The notes under the pieces are model-generated. The model made no database searches, had not been told where the DNA came from, and saw nothing but the letters and a program-made list of their open reading frames with translations. The position numbers and the translations under genes are program-made. Shown here in pieces: positions 25,901 through 34,067 of a stretch of DNA of 64,000 bases. Within the stretch, counting starts at the first letter, position 1; each line of letters starts with the position of its first letter. This stretch comes from Isoperla grammatica (lineage: Eukaryota; Arthropoda; Insecta; Plecoptera; Perlodidae), in the NCBI GenBank assembly GCA_945910005.1, contig OX246741.1:43178670-43242669 (forward strand), given 5' to 3'.

Positions 25901-26572
25901 GCCTAGGCTCTAGCCTAGCATAAACTAGGCCTAGCCTAGGCCTAGCCCTACCCTATAAGAAATTAGTGAAAAATACTAGTAACCAGGAGCTGGCTGGCTA
26001 GACCTAGCCTAGTCTACGGAGGTTTAGTACTTGTACAAGCCAAAGTCTTGAAGACAAGTTATGTCAGTATGCTCCTATAATAGCAATTAATGGAAGGCAC
26101 AGCTGGTCCGTGGGCGTAGGCCTAACAGCCACTAGACATGCTTGCTGTGCACAGTTAGGCCTAAGCCTAGCTCTAGGCATTCCTTCTTATGTTCTGCAAA
26201 CATGACTACATGACCATGTTGTTGAAAATATATAGGCCTAACACATATAATCATAGCATGCTCACACAAAAGAAATAAACATAGGACCTGCATTGAAAAA
26301 TACAATATTAGTTAGGTCTACTATATTATTTCGTGAAGGTACCACACCGGCATTCTTCAGCGTGACGTGCAAATGGTGTGTCACGTACAAAATTTCACAA
26401 TGCGATAAATTAGGAACGAGAGAAAAACAGCTCAAACAAATTAGCTAAATAAATTCACAGTGTGTTAATAATTGAGATTTTACTAATATTTACCTATAAC
26501 TTCTAGTAAATCGTAGTCTTCTTTGGTATTCGGCCACCCTTGTGGTGTTACGCCTGTACCAGTTGTCGCCAT
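7849..26572 (-). CDS. OXSR1: OXSR1/STK39 (SPAK/OSR1, Fray) Ser/Thr kinase, nine coding exons
   Basis: Cytosolic STE20-family (GCK-VI) kinase. In known family members it is activated by WNK kinases and phosphorylates SLC12 cation-chloride cotransporters in cell-volume and ion control. Joined coding exons (minus strand, in order): 26572-26494, 25241-25129, 24292-24042, 22451-22286, 21190-20955, 20551-20392, 13452-13238, 12720-12534, 7926-7849. They total 1485 nt, 494 residues plus stop; all introns are GT-AG and all phases agree. Visible motifs: Gly-rich loop [11 protein letters not shown] (27-37), catalytic Lys49, HRDVKAGN (147-154), DFG (167-169), T-loop [11 protein letters not shown] with the WNK-target-type Thr188, S-motif SGRLHRT (Ser329), acidic linker, then the C-terminal CCT/OSR1_C domain (about 400-494) that binds RFx[V/I] peptides in homologues. 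Start chosen at 26572 because of its good context (A at -3, G at +4); the in-frame ATG at 26698 would add 42 residues but has poor context. Length suits Fray-type orthologues; the Ala/Pro-rich N-terminus of vertebrate STK39 is absent. Confidence 0.95.
8004..8094. repeat. Short inverted repeat in intron 8
   Basis: GTTTCGCTTACACAGCCTTG is followed about 40 nt later by its imperfect complement (AAGGCTGTGTAGGCGTAAGC). A stem-loop of about 90 nt. Confidence 0.6.
8347..9197. mobile_element. Non-autonomous pogo/Tigger-like DNA transposon (E1)
   Basis: 851 bp with terminal inverted repeats CAGTTAAATGTCATTACAAC and, reversed, CAGTCAAAAGTCGTTACAAC, flanked by TA on both sides (8345-8346, 9198-9199). 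Subterminal GTTGTAA/TTCGTTG repeats recur. CAGT termini and TA duplication are typical of the pogo/Tigger branch of Tc1/mariner. No transposase frame. The core shares a long similar segment, inverted, with E2. Confidence 0.8.
9574..10951. mobile_element. Non-autonomous pogo/Tigger-like DNA transposon (E2), split by Helentron-like A2
   Basis: Termini CAGTAGTCCCTCGTTAAATT and, reversed, CAGTAGTCCCTCAGTAACTC, flanked by TA (9572-9573, 10952-10953). Without the nested element at 10032-10762 it is 647 bp. About 9760-9980 is an inverted, diverged copy of the E1 core near 8450-8690. No transposase frame. Confidence 0.8.
10032..10762 (-). mobile_element. Helentron-like non-autonomous element, family A copy A2
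   Basis: 731 bp in minus orientation, nested in E2. Reading the minus strand it starts T|TAAGCGAGCG and ends GAGCGTTTTCCTAG|T, like the copy at 42248. Contains the family's duplicated internal segment (two diverged copies of GTTACTNNAAAATATTT-type sequence). Confidence 0.78.
10952..12533. other. Intron 8, right part
   Basis: AT-rich intronic sequence; no exon signal or repeat ends recognised apart from scattered TAGGCCTA motifs. Confidence 0.6.
12534..12720 (-). CDS. OXSR1: OXSR1-like exon 8: CCT domain
   Basis: 187 nt from acceptor TTTTGTCAG to donor GTGAGT. Encodes [40 protein letters not shown] and a tail ending QQRTVTFPL. This is the peptide-binding conserved C-terminal domain of SPAK/OSR1. 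Confidence 0.95.
13238..13452 (-). CDS. OXSR1: OXSR1-like exon 7: acidic linker and start of CCT domain
   Basis: 215 nt from acceptor TTATCTTCAG to donor GTAAAT. Encodes [20 protein letters not shown], a Ser/Asp/Glu-rich linker, and APVNLVLRM at the entry of the CCT domain. Its acceptor and first 47 nt belong to a 95-bp unit repeated three more times upstream in intron 6 (see 13406-13785). Confidence 0.93.
13406..13785 (-). repeat. 95-bp tandem repeat x4 spanning exon 7 acceptor and 5' exon part
   Basis: Four head-to-tail 95-bp units: 13406-13500 (contains the real exon 7 start), 13501-13595, 13596-13690 and 13691-13785. Each unit holds a pyrimidine-poor tract, TTATCTTCAG and the sequence coding [16 protein letters not shown]. 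The upstream three are nearly identical to one another and differ from the real copy at a few bases. Because 95 is not a multiple of 3, use of the acceptor next to another copy reads 31 codons and then hits TGA at the next unit's junction. Confidence 0.95.
14054..15112 (+). pseudogene. Decayed non-LTR retrotransposon (RT C-terminal half) in intron 6
   Basis: Antisense to the kinase gene. The plus strand translates [20 protein letters not shown] then VMLFADGF where an active enzyme has FADD, an in-frame TAG soon after, a frameshift near 14510, then [20 protein letters not shown] and a Lys/Arg tail [14 protein letters not shown] block of about 65 bp encoding the [11 protein letters not shown] tail is tandemly duplicated (14815-14879, 14903-14969). 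This basic GRPRKRW ending is common at the C-terminus of one group of LINE ORF2 proteins. The 5' half is missing. Clearly inactive. Confidence 0.85.
16148..17386 (+). repeat. Left arm of 1.2-kb inverted repeat inside E3
   Basis: Pairs with 17814-19030 in reverse complement, at roughly 90 percent or better identity by eye; spacer about 430 bp. Outer ends share AGTCCTTTGCATAACG. Equivalent open frames appear in both arms (for example 16815-17132 plus and 18064-18381 minus), which simply reflects the symmetry. Confidence 0.9.
17712..18137 (+). pseudogene. Decayed Cys-rich C-terminal coding remnant in E3
   Basis: With frameshifts near 17765, 17850 and 17915, the plus strand reads [44 protein letters not shown], then intact [39 protein letters not shown], stop. 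From memory, a GYGW...P.P..V..LL.C.C...C....C.C tail recurs at the end of many uncharacterised mobile-element-like invertebrate proteins; I cannot name the family. The last part is duplicated, inverted, in the left arm. Not functional. Confidence 0.55.
17814..19030 (-). repeat. Right arm of 1.2-kb inverted repeat inside E3
   Basis: Reverse-complement partner of 16148-17386. It carries the 3' end of the decayed coding remnant on the plus strand (to 18137), whereas the left arm carries the same segment on the minus strand (17241-17059). Confidence 0.9.
19931..20078. repeat. Short inverted-repeat (MITE-like) element
   Basis: TGTCTCGAGACAAC near 19931 and its imperfect complement GGTTGTCTCAGTCACA near 20063-20078 enclose about 120 bp. 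No target duplication was established. Confidence 0.45.
20178..20348. repeat. Foldback MITE-like repeat in intron 6
   Basis: TATAACGCCCGGCTAAA on the left and TTTAGCCGGGCGTTATA on the right are inverted copies within a 171-bp foldback that also pairs TTGTTTTCTCC with GGAGAAGACAA. Confidence 0.7.
20392..20551 (-). CDS. OXSR1: OXSR1-like exon 6: end of kinase domain and S-motif
   Basis: 160 nt. Encodes [20 protein letters not shown] and, after a short linker, [13 protein letters not shown]; Ser329 aligns with the second WNK-target serine. The donor is ACA|GTATGT, phase 0; reading through it would give VCK and a stop. Confidence 0.95.
20955..21190 (-). CDS. OXSR1: OXSR1-like exon 5: kinase C-lobe
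   Basis: 236 nt from acceptor CTGTTTCAG to donor GTTGGT (a weaker donor). Encodes [40 protein letters not shown] and [20 protein letters not shown], ending DPSK plus two bases of Arg282. Confidence 0.95.
21482..22157. mobile_element. hAT-like non-autonomous element in intron 4
   Basis: 676 bp with termini TAGGGATGGGCAAAAGC and, reversed, TAGGGATGGGATAGTG, flanked by a perfect 8-bp duplication GTTCGTTG (21474-21481 and 22158-22165). Subterminal GTGTACACG repeats. Eight-bp duplications and a TAGGGATGGG terminus are hAT hallmarks. No transposase frame. Confidence 0.88.
22286..22451 (-). CDS. OXSR1: OXSR1-like exon 4: catalytic loop, DFG and T-loop
   Basis: 166 nt. Encodes [33 protein letters not shown], then [19 protein letters not shown], containing Thr188, which corresponds to the WNK phosphorylation site of OSR1/SPAK. 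Donor GTATGT. Confidence 0.96.
22452..24041. other. Intron 3
   Basis: No mobile element recognised; a few GTAGGCCTA motifs. Confidence 0.6.
24042..24292 (-). CDS. OXSR1: OXSR1-like exon 3: kinase N-lobe to start of catalytic loop
   Basis: 251 nt from acceptor TTTCTTTCAG to donor GTAACA. Encodes [15 protein letters not shown] through [15 protein letters not shown] to [12 protein letters not shown] and the first two bases of Arg148. The KEIQAMS and SLLDIIKHK segments are family signatures. Confidence 0.96.
25129..25241 (-). CDS. OXSR1: OXSR1-like exon 2: Gly-rich loop and catalytic lysine
   Basis: 113 nt between acceptor TTTTACAG and donor GTGAGC. It completes Gly27 and encodes [12 protein letters not shown], then [11 protein letters not shown] with Lys49, and ends MDELL. 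Phase 0 at its 3' end. Too short to show as a long open frame. Confidence 0.95.
25242..26493. other. Intron 1, dense in TAGGCCTA palindromes
   Basis: About a dozen TAGGCCTA or CTAGGCCTAG copies in 1.2 kb, including a tight run of CTAGGCCTAGCC-type repeats at about 25880-25955. Otherwise ordinary AT-rich intron. Confidence 0.7.
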
Positions 26573-26717
26573 CTTGTGTGCAAGGATATTGCCATTTAGG
26601 CACGCTCTGGTGGATTTTTCGTAAGTTACGGAGAAAGGTGGGAGGTTATCACAGGTAGACGATTTGCGGCAGTAAATTCCTGGAGATCCTGACGGCATCA
26701 ATCCAGGGGAGATTTTT
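26494..26717 (-). CDS. OXSR1: OXSR1-like exon 1 (5' UTR plus first 26 codons)
   Basis: Coding part is 26572-26494, ending ...DLLEVI plus the first base of a Gly codon, followed by donor GTAAAT. Upstream, TTATTTTCACAG ending at 26718 looks like an acceptor, so the exon may begin at 26717 and be preceded by a non-coding exon. An open frame continues upstream to an ATG at 26698, so a longer N-terminus cannot be excluded. Confidence 0.8.
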
Positions 26718-26970
26718 CTGTGAAAATAAAGAAAATTTAAGTTGTTATGCTGTCACAAACTCAACTGTTTAGTTACAACTCCATCCAAACAAAAATAAAA
26801 ACAAGTACACTAGCTAGAAACAAGCTTGAAAGGAAATAGCGGGAAACAGAAAAAAATCGTTGACATGGCAGTGAAGAGCCTCAGGGCCACAGTTCTGGCA
26901 AAGCGAGAAATAAACCCTTTTTTTACTTGATTCTTGATGATTGACGATTGTCAAGGCATGCGGATCGCAG

Positions 26971-26979
26971 TTTTATATC
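26971..26979 (-). promoter_or_regulatory. Possible TATA box of the OXSR1-like gene
   Basis: Minus-strand GATATAAAA, preceded upstream by a CG-rich stretch (GCCGCGCGCG). It lies about 400 nt upstream of the chosen ATG and about 250 nt upstream of the acceptor at 26718, compatible with a short 5' UTR exon. TATA-like strings are common in AT-rich DNA, so this is tentative. Confidence 0.35.
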
Positions 26980-27245
26980 TGTACCTCATTAGAACGCGCG
27001 CGGCTTGAACAGCTGGTCAACGGAACTCGTGCTATAATAAAAACAGTCCGTGACAGGAGGAGCAAATTGGTTGAGACTAATCACAAGCGAAACTCTAGAA
27101 GAACTCCCAAATAAACAAACAACTAAGAATAATTATTATTTTCCGCAAAAATTCGAACAAATTTACCCAAAACAGCCTTGTTTTGTTGTGTACCAAACGG
27201 AAAGTCCCCTGCTTTGAATGAAATGGCGATAAAAATCATTCCTGC

Positions 27246-27330
27246 GAACGCGGTGGCTCATGCGTTTGGTGCGGGAGCCGCGTGTACCACCAAGGGACGT
27301 GGGTTCGTAGCCCGCATTAAGTCTGTTTTT
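27246..27330 (+). repeat. tRNA-like sequence with Pol III-type T run
   Basis: TGGCTCATGCGTTTGG resembles a Pol III A box and GGGTTCGTAGCCC a B box about 45 nt later; a run of T follows the CCGCATTAAG. Probably a SINE head or tRNA pseudogene; the cloverleaf is poor and no anticodon is claimed. Confidence 0.35.
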
Positions 27331-27963
27331 TTTTTAAATAATGTTGTTCTTTATTTTCATCTTTCACTCCGAACAAGAATGAAAATATTTAGATGTAGAA
27401 TCGTATCAAAAAAATATGATTATTATTTATTACCTACCGGGAACCACAGTTAAAAAAGTGCACCTATGGTTTGATATTACGATGATATACGAAATTGAAT
27501 AAAACCGAAACTTACCTGATGTAAACTATAAAAATCTACTAACTTAACTGATAAAATTGTATTCTATACTCGAATGCATCCATAGAGTGTATAGATAGTG
27601 ACTGTGAATGCATAGAAGCTACAATAAGTAAAAATAATAAAAGTTTTATGTATATTGTTCCTTATGTAGCTGTTATTGTACCTACCTATGCGTCATCAGT
27701 ACGACGAAAAAGGGTCCATACAATTCCAAAACATTATCACTGAAACCTAGATATTATTTGCCAATTAATTGTGTTATGTTATAATATTATGCAATATTAA
27801 ATAAATAAATAAGCACACATTAGGGTCAACTTTTCCCCCATAGATAGTATTCTCTTAACTCTTACAAATACGATATACAATGATCGATTAGGCGTTATTC
27901 AGTTCGACCCCCCCTATCTTTTCTTAGAAACTTCTATCTCTTAATCGTAGACCTGCAATCATT

Positions 27964-30621
27964 ATTATTATTATTATTATTATTTATTTATCGTCATCAA
28001 ACAGGTTACATAGAAACATACATGTTATACTGTGTACAAATGTCTAATGAGGAGAGGATGCAGGAAGCGAAACCACGTTCCATCCACTTTGCTGAGTGTC
28101 CTGCATCCTTTATAACGTTAAACTAAAGTAAAGTTACACTAAAGTTATAATACAAAGTTGCGTAGTTACTAGAATTGAGCATAAAGAGAAACAATTAAGT
28201 AAAATGTAATAATCCTATATCTATTGTACTATCTAGTGAGTTTGAAGAATGAAAATGAGCGTGGGGAATGAATGAAGTAATGTAGGTAATGAATGACATG
28301 AATGGGGCCCTAACTTAAAGTTAATCATGCTGTCAAATCATATTGAAATCATATATCATGTCCGTTATCGAGGCTAGGTTGTCAATATTATCACTGAATT
28401 TATTTAGTGGAACAGTCTGTGTATTGTTTTATAAAAGTCTTTAGCTGGCATAGCTTTTATCTCACTTGATAGTGTGTTCCACAGGCTACTGGCTCTATGG
28501 TAGAGGGAGCGTTGGTAGCTGAGTGTGTTGGCTCGGGGTGCTCGGAGATAGATACCCTGATTTGGGCCCCTTCCACGCTCTGCGGTCCTGTAGTCGAGCT
28601 GCAGCCGAACCTTGAGATCAGTTTTCCCGCTCAGACAGCTGCGTACGAAGATCAGGTCGCTGCGTTGAAGATAGCCTGCTATGGAGGGGATGTGGAGCTT
28701 GCTTCGCCTTGCTTGAGTGTTCAAATCGGTTTTGTAGCCAAGGATCATTTTGGTCGCCCTGTTTTGCAGGACTTCTAAGTGTTTGATGTTCGTTATTGTT
28801 GTCGGGTGCCAAGCTGGGATTCCGTATAATAGTACAGGCCTCACTAATGCCATGTACGCCGTTCTGCGAGTGCGCACCTTGCTTTCTCGGAGATTCCTGT
28901 TTATAAATCCTAACAATTTGGAACATTTCGACCTAATTATTTCTGAATGCAGGTTCCATTTTAGATCGTTTGAGAGGTTAATGCCTAATAGTTTGATGGA
29001 TTTGCAGCTTGTTAGAAATATGTCATTGATAGAGTATTTAAATTTGATCGGATGAGTTGAGCGGGAGAAACTGATGAAGCTACTTTTGGTGGGATTGATT
29101 TTCATTTTGTTTACCTTGCACCATAGAGATATGTTTTGAAGGTCTAACTGTAAGGTGGCTGTGTCATCCGCGTTTTTTATGGAGTTGTAGACGGTGCAGT
29201 CATCTGCGTACATGGATATTTTTGAATTGACGCATGTTGGCAAGTCCATCATATAGATTGTGAAAAGTAGAGGGCCCAGTACCGACCCCTGTGGGACCCC
29301 AGAGGTTACACAAACACTTTCGGATTTATGACCGTCGTACACTACGTTTTGGACTCTGCCTGATAGAAAAGACGTACACCACTGATGAAGGTTGCCCTGT
29401 ATACCATAGTGTGCCAGTTTTCGTAAAAGACGTTTATGAGGGACCAAGTCGAATGCTTTGCTTAGATCTAGTGAGATTGCGTCGATTTGCTTTACAGATG
29501 GTTTGTCCAGCTCAAACTGCCAATCTTCTATTATCTTAGCCAGCATGGTAGTGCAGGATCTTCTCGGTAAAAAACCGTGTTGTTTGTCATTTATAATGCC
29601 ATTATTCTGTAGGTGTTCTAGTATAGGTTTAGATATTATTTTCTCAAGCATTTTACAGATAGCTGAAGTTAGAGTTATGGGCCTGTAGTTAGATATGTTC
29701 TCTTTGGCGCCTGATTTGAATATCGGAACGACGTTTCCCATTTTCCATTCTTGCGGTATTGCGCCAGACCACAGCGAAAGGTTGAACAGGCTGGCCAGAG
29801 ATGGGGTAATGGCAACAGCGCAATGATGTAGAATTTTTGTGGGTATCTGATCGGGCCCTGGCGCTGCGCCTGGTTTGAGATTTCTGAGGCATGTTAGCAC
29901 TTCCGCTTCAGAAACGTAGAGGTTTGTCAGCAGTTGACAGGAGGCTCGACCTGCAATACCAAAGAGTTCCCCTTCCTCTTCAGTTCGCGTTGGATAGATG
30001 TTTTTGAAGTGCTCGCTGAAGGCAGAGGCGATCGTAGGGGCGTCTTTCACTAATTCACCGTTATGTGTGAAACTGGTAGGGGCTGAGCTTCCGTGCTTGC
30101 TATGGATGTATTTCCACAGGTCCTTGCTTTTGTTTACCTCACCTAATTTCCACAGGTAGTCGTTGTGTGATTTGCGTATTGTTTGCTTTGCTTGTTTTTT
30201 TGATTCTTGATATTTGTTAAGGTTTTCTTGGGTTGTGTTCAATTTCCATTTTTTGTACAAGGCGTCTCTCTTCTTAATTAGTTTGACACATGAATCATTA
30301 ATCCAGGGAGGGCGTCGTTTGCCTCGTATTCTCACGCTGGGAATGGCTGAATGGACGCATTTCCAAAAACACTCGCGCCACTTACCCCAGTATTCCTCGA
30401 TGTCAGAGTTGTCAGGGAGCGTCGGTAAATTATCCCACAACAGCTGCCGTAATTCAGTCCAGTTAGCCTTGTTGTAGTTTAGGACGGTATTATTTATGGT
30501 CTTCCGTTTCGGTGGACACCATTTCATGGATGTTATGACGGCGTGGTGGTCACTGACGCCAGGTACGACTTCGATTGCGTTAACAATAGAAGGGTTGTTA
30601 CAGAGAACTAGGTCAATAAGT
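27964..30621 (-). mobile_element. 5'-truncated non-LTR retrotransposon (LINE) with intact RT frame
   Basis: Flanked by the 8-bp direct repeat CAATCATT (27956-27963 and 30622-30629), one copy merging with an (AAT)n tail at the 3' end. The frame enters at the truncation point with the end of an endonuclease domain (VVPGVSDHHAVI) and continues into the RT. The 3' UTR (27984-28403) holds a 10-bp-stem hairpin, GGATGCAGGA/TCCTGCATCC, at 28056-28108. One event, apparently recent because the frame is intact. Confidence 0.92.
28404..30527 (-). CDS. LINE reverse transcriptase (ORF2-like, 5'-truncated)
   Basis: 707 codons from the ATG at 30527; the open frame extends upstream about 31 codons to the truncation point with the endonuclease end motif SDHHAV. 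RT motifs in order: RNLKPGAAPGPDQIP, YRPITLTSAICKMLEKII, KQHGFLPRRSCTTM, ISLDLSKAFDLVPH, SGVPQGSVLGPLLF, and the catalytic MYADDCTVY. C-terminal region includes MALVRPVLLYGIPAWHP and LWNTLSSEIK. No RNase H domain is visible. By these motifs it belongs to the Jockey/CR1-type assemblage; I cannot fix the clade. It would copy element RNA by target-primed reverse transcription, but with no promoter or first ORF this copy is not autonomous. Confidence 0.93.
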   Translation of the reverse strand: MKWCPPKRKTINNTVLNYNKANWTELRQLLWDNLPTLPDNSDIEEYWGKWRECFWKCVHSAIPSVRIRGKRRPPWINDSCVKLIKKRDALYKKWKLNTTQENLNKYQESKKQAKQTIRKSHNDYLWKLGEVNKSKDLWKYIHSKHGSSAPTSFTHNGELVKDAPTIASAFSEHFKNIYPTRTEEEGELFGIAGRASCQLLTNLYVSEAEVLTCLRNLKPGAAPGPDQIPTKILHHCAVAITPSLASLFNLSLWSGAIPQEWKMGNVVPIFKSGAKENISNYRPITLTSAICKMLEKIISKPILEHLQNNGIINDKQHGFLPRRSCTTMLAKIIEDWQFELDKPSVKQIDAISLDLSKAFDLVPHKRLLRKLAHYGIQGNLHQWCTSFLSGRVQNVVYDGHKSESVCVTSGVPQGSVLGPLLFTIYMMDLPTCVNSKISMYADDCTVYNSIKNADDTATLQLDLQNISLWCKVNKMKINPTKSSFISFSRSTHPIKFKYSINDIFLTSCKSIKLLGINLSNDLKWNLHSEIIRSKCSKLLGFINRNLRESKVRTRRTAYMALVRPVLLYGIPAWHPTTITNIKHLEVLQNRATKMILGYKTDLNTQARRSKLHIPSIAGYLQRSDLIFVRSCLSGKTDLKVRLQLDYRTAERGRGPNQGIYLRAPRANTLSYQRSLYHRASSLWNTLSSEIKAMPAKDFYKTIHRLFH

Positions 30622-31982
30622 CAATCATTTATAATGAATTGATCATGTTATTATTATTGGAATGGAAACTACTATTTGACTAGAGAGATACAGTAAGTCT
30701 ACAGCCGCAGATTGCTGAGCCCTACTACGCGGATAAAGGTGAGCGCTCGTCTCCCACGTCAATGTGAGATAAGGCCGGTCTATACATAAAGCCTGGTAAT
30801 CCGGACATGAGCGTTCGAGGGAAATTGTCAGAGAAAATAGAAATCGCACACTTCAACAGATGGCGATGAGGCCATGAGCACTGAGAACACATTTTCAGAC
30901 GCCGTCTATGTGAGAAGTTTTATTTTATAATGTAATGAAACGTGTTTGTATATTGTTCATATTTATTATAGCCTAAATTTAATCTAGGTTTGAAAAAAAA
31001 ATTTAAATGTGTATGTGTAAAAATTAATCTATTGAATGATTAAAACTAATAAAATTGTACTTTATTATTGTCTAGTCTAGTTGAAGAAATAATTCATATT
31101 TAAGGGCCGTATGCACAAGTCACGGTATTGAATTACTTGCTATTTTCCGTAAGAATAACAAACTCCATAGCAACCATCAGCAAGTGAGCGGTTCTATTCT
31201 ACTTGTATGGAAGTATCGCGATTAGCGATAGTGGTCGAACGAAGATTCCGATCAAGTTGAAATTTGGAACATCCAAACACGTGTAGGCCTATGTGGATGA
31301 AACGCAATTAGATCTGACATTTGAAAATAGGTAAAGAAGTGACAAAGCTTAAGCTACAAGTCAAGGTATGTTTTCTAAAACAATTTATTACGTTAGCGGG
31401 ATCGTTTTTCACTTTTTATTATTAAACTTTTAATTTTCATATAAAATCCAAGAAAATCTTAAAAAGGAAATAAAAAATACCTCTTCACTAAGAAGACGTC
31501 AAGATTTTACCCAATGGAACGGCGGTGGCGGAGGGGGGGGGGAGGTGAACTGCTGAGACACGGAACAACTCCCACCCGGAATAACTCCCACATGGAGGAA
31601 GCCCCACACAAAACAACCCCCACATTTTGCACTCCCGAATATAGCCGAGCAGTAATGCGTTGTCGATTTTTATTGTCGTCATACACACCTTACTTGCATG
31701 AAATGGACTAGGTTAGGTTTTATAACGAATATCAAAATCAATATTAAACATTTGGCAACGCAGCACTACTCGGCTATCTTCGAGACTGCAAAATCTGGGT
31801 CTTTGAATTTTCAACCTATTCTGGCTTTTCAGCAATATTTTACTCCTATTTTATTTTCGAAACTCTATGGTATTTTCCATAATTTTGTTATGAATGTTTA
31901 TCAAAGAAATTCAAAGCACAAATATGTTTTTAAACATTTAAATTTGATTAGTAATGACCAAATTCTTCTCGGTCTCCGTACG

Positions 31983-31987
<5 letters not shown>
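30622..31987. other. Intergenic between the LINE and the (TA)n repeat
   Basis: One diverged family A-like segment (31222-31335). A GC-rich patch at 31514-31570 has a G-run. No gene signal. Confidence 0.5.
31222..31335 (+). repeat. Diverged relative of the family A internal segment
   Basis: GATAGTGGTCGAACGAAGAT and CAAGTTGAAATTTGGAAC resemble the family A phrase GATAGCGGTCGAACGGAAAG ... CAACTTGAAATTTGGACC. No element ends could be placed. Confidence 0.45.

Positions 31988-32038
<51 letters not shown>
31988..32038. repeat. (TA)n microsatellite
   Basis: About 25 uninterrupted TA units. Confidence 0.98.
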
Positions 32039-32040
<2 letters not shown>

Positions 32041-32160
32041 AATGCGTATCAACATACTTGAAGAGTTTAGTGTGTTCCTACACCCGTCAGCCACAGAAAA
32101 CACGCAACAGCCTAAAACAATATTCTTTTATTTTTTAGTAACAATATTCTTCAATTATTT

Positions 32161-32830
32161 ATATATCGCTACTGTTTATTCCAACTTCATTTAATTAGGT
32201 AAAGGGGTGTTTCCACCATTGATCTTGGGCATCCCAGGAATCAGTATCGGCATGCCAAGCTCGACACATCATTTTCATCAACTTCATTCGCTTCGTGAAT
32301 GAATTTCTCTTGCCGTTCCATCAACTCTCTCCACCTTTTCCTGTCCTCCCACCATCTTTCTCTATCCTCTACCACTGGCCACTCCTCTCCTCTCTCCTCC
32401 ACATCTGCTTGTACCAGGTCCTGCCATCTATCTCTAGGTCTTCCCACTCTTCTTCTCTCATTCACTAACTCAAAGACTTGTCTTTCTATTTTTCTCCATT
32501 CTTCTCATGTGTCCATACCATCGTAGTCGGTCCCTGCTCATCTTGAACTTGAGGCTCTCAACTCCCACTTTCTTCCTTATCACACTACTTCGTATCTTGT
32601 CCAGCTTACTGACACCTGTCACACTGCGGATGAATTTCATCTCAGCTGCCTGTAGTGCACTCTCTTCTTTCCACCCCATCGGCCATGTCACAGCGTCATA
32701 TATTAATATTGGTAGGTACTAGGTAGTATTGATTATACAGCAGCATTTTGAATCTTTTATGGAAATCCTCATTCCAACCAGCTTCCTGACCTTTTGGTAG
32801 AACTTTCTGCCAGTCCCACTCTTCGCTTTA
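32161..32830 (-). pseudogene. LINE ORF2 3' end with 3' UTR (decayed)
   Basis: The minus strand translates YDAVTWPMGWKEESALQAAE, DRLRWYGHMRRME, then after a frameshift NERRRVGRPRDRWQDLVQAD, and a stop followed by about 100 bp of 3' UTR. Same style of C-terminus (RLRWYGHM, GRPRDRW) as the remnant at 14054-15112, so the same broad LINE group. The 3' UTR (32161-32265) is repeated at 41907-42012. Confidence 0.8.
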
Positions 32831-33289
32831 CCAATGAGAATTAAAATTACAGTCGTGATGAAAAAAGAAAAAACACTCTTCCACTGACGCCATCGCTTAT
32901 ACCAACACTAATCTTCATTTAAGACGCAATTTTCTAAGTGGAAACCGACTCGGCTTGACGCCTCTCGATTGCAATCTTCTGTCTGGCGACTGAGAAGGCG
33001 ATTAAAATAATCAGAGGGCGCTCGTTCAAAGCCCAGGGAATTAATATACGCGAGGAAAAACAATAATGCCGAAAGGTTGTTTACAAAAAAGAAAAGTGTT
33101 TGAATAGAGGTTTGTTCTAAGAGATAAGTTGTGAACAGTGGCTATACGAGTTCAAGTGAGAGAGAGAATCACAATCATTTATTGTCTCTGTTCAACGTAC
33201 ATTAGGCATTGGGTTTGAAATATAGGGCATTAGGTAACCACAAGGATCCAGCGTACTAAATACAATTATTAGAATCAAACATAATAAGT

Positions 33290-33512
33290 ACGCGAGAGGT
33301 CGCCGGTTCGATCGTCCACCGGCAATACTGACTGAAGGTTTTTCCGATGTTTTCCTCAGTCACAAGGCGAATAGGCGAATACTGCGATTGAGTCATACTA
33401 TACCAGCCCTCGGACATTCCTTAATCCTTACTATTCCTAATACCACAATACCCAGTCAAGAGGGGCATGAATTGTACCTGGGCAAGTTTCCAACGAAAAA
33501 TTATTGCTATTG
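33290..33512 (+). mobile_element. tRNA-derived SINE copy S1
   Basis: Has the B box GGTTCGATCG, the shared body CTGACTGAAGGTTTTTCCGA then TTTTCCTCAGTCACAAGGCG and CAGCCCTCGGACATTCCTT, and the shared 3' tail CAACGAAAAATTATT. The A-box region is missing (5' truncated). Confidence 0.75.
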
Positions 33513-33543
33513 ATTCAGAAATACAAACTACTGAAGGTAGACA

Positions 33544-33612
33544 CGTTATGCAATAGCGACAAACAGATATAATAATTAGTTATGCAATAGCGACAAACAG
33601 ATATAATAATTG
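33544..33612. repeat. Tandem duplication, 33-34 bp x2
   Basis: TTATGCAATAGCGACAAACA followed by GATATAATAATT occurs twice in succession. Confidence 0.85.
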
Positions 33613-34067
33613 AGGTTCTCAAGTGGAACAAGGAAATGCTTGCTATGCATCTACTCAAGGTGACTCGAAAGCTGTTATCAGCTGACACGCGCGTTACTCA
33701 TTACTCATTACTCATTAGTATAGATGGATCAAGCACAATATTGGAACATTAATTAATGGGTAATGTCACTAATGTGGTTTTGAAAAAGCAAAAAAAATGG
33801 GTTGAAAAAGTATCAAATATTTGAATCGTTATTTCAGCACTGATGTAGATACGGTCTCCTTGGAACCAAAATAACAATAGACAGTGATTCTATCCTTGCT
33901 CCAATGCAGTGGCGTATCTCAAAATGACTGGGCCCGTATCCAAGTTGGATTTTGGGTCCCCACTTTTTAAGGGTTGAAAACTAAAATGTAGTGCTCGGTA
34001 AAGGAAGACAATAATTACTTCTGGGACCAGGTTACCTACGTATGTCACATTGGCTTTTAGTTGTGTA

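Noticed and set aside
33910..34020. CAGTGGCGTATCT as a hAT-like left end
   Set aside because: No matching inverted right end or 8-bp duplication was found; possibly a solitary fragment, not supported enough to list.
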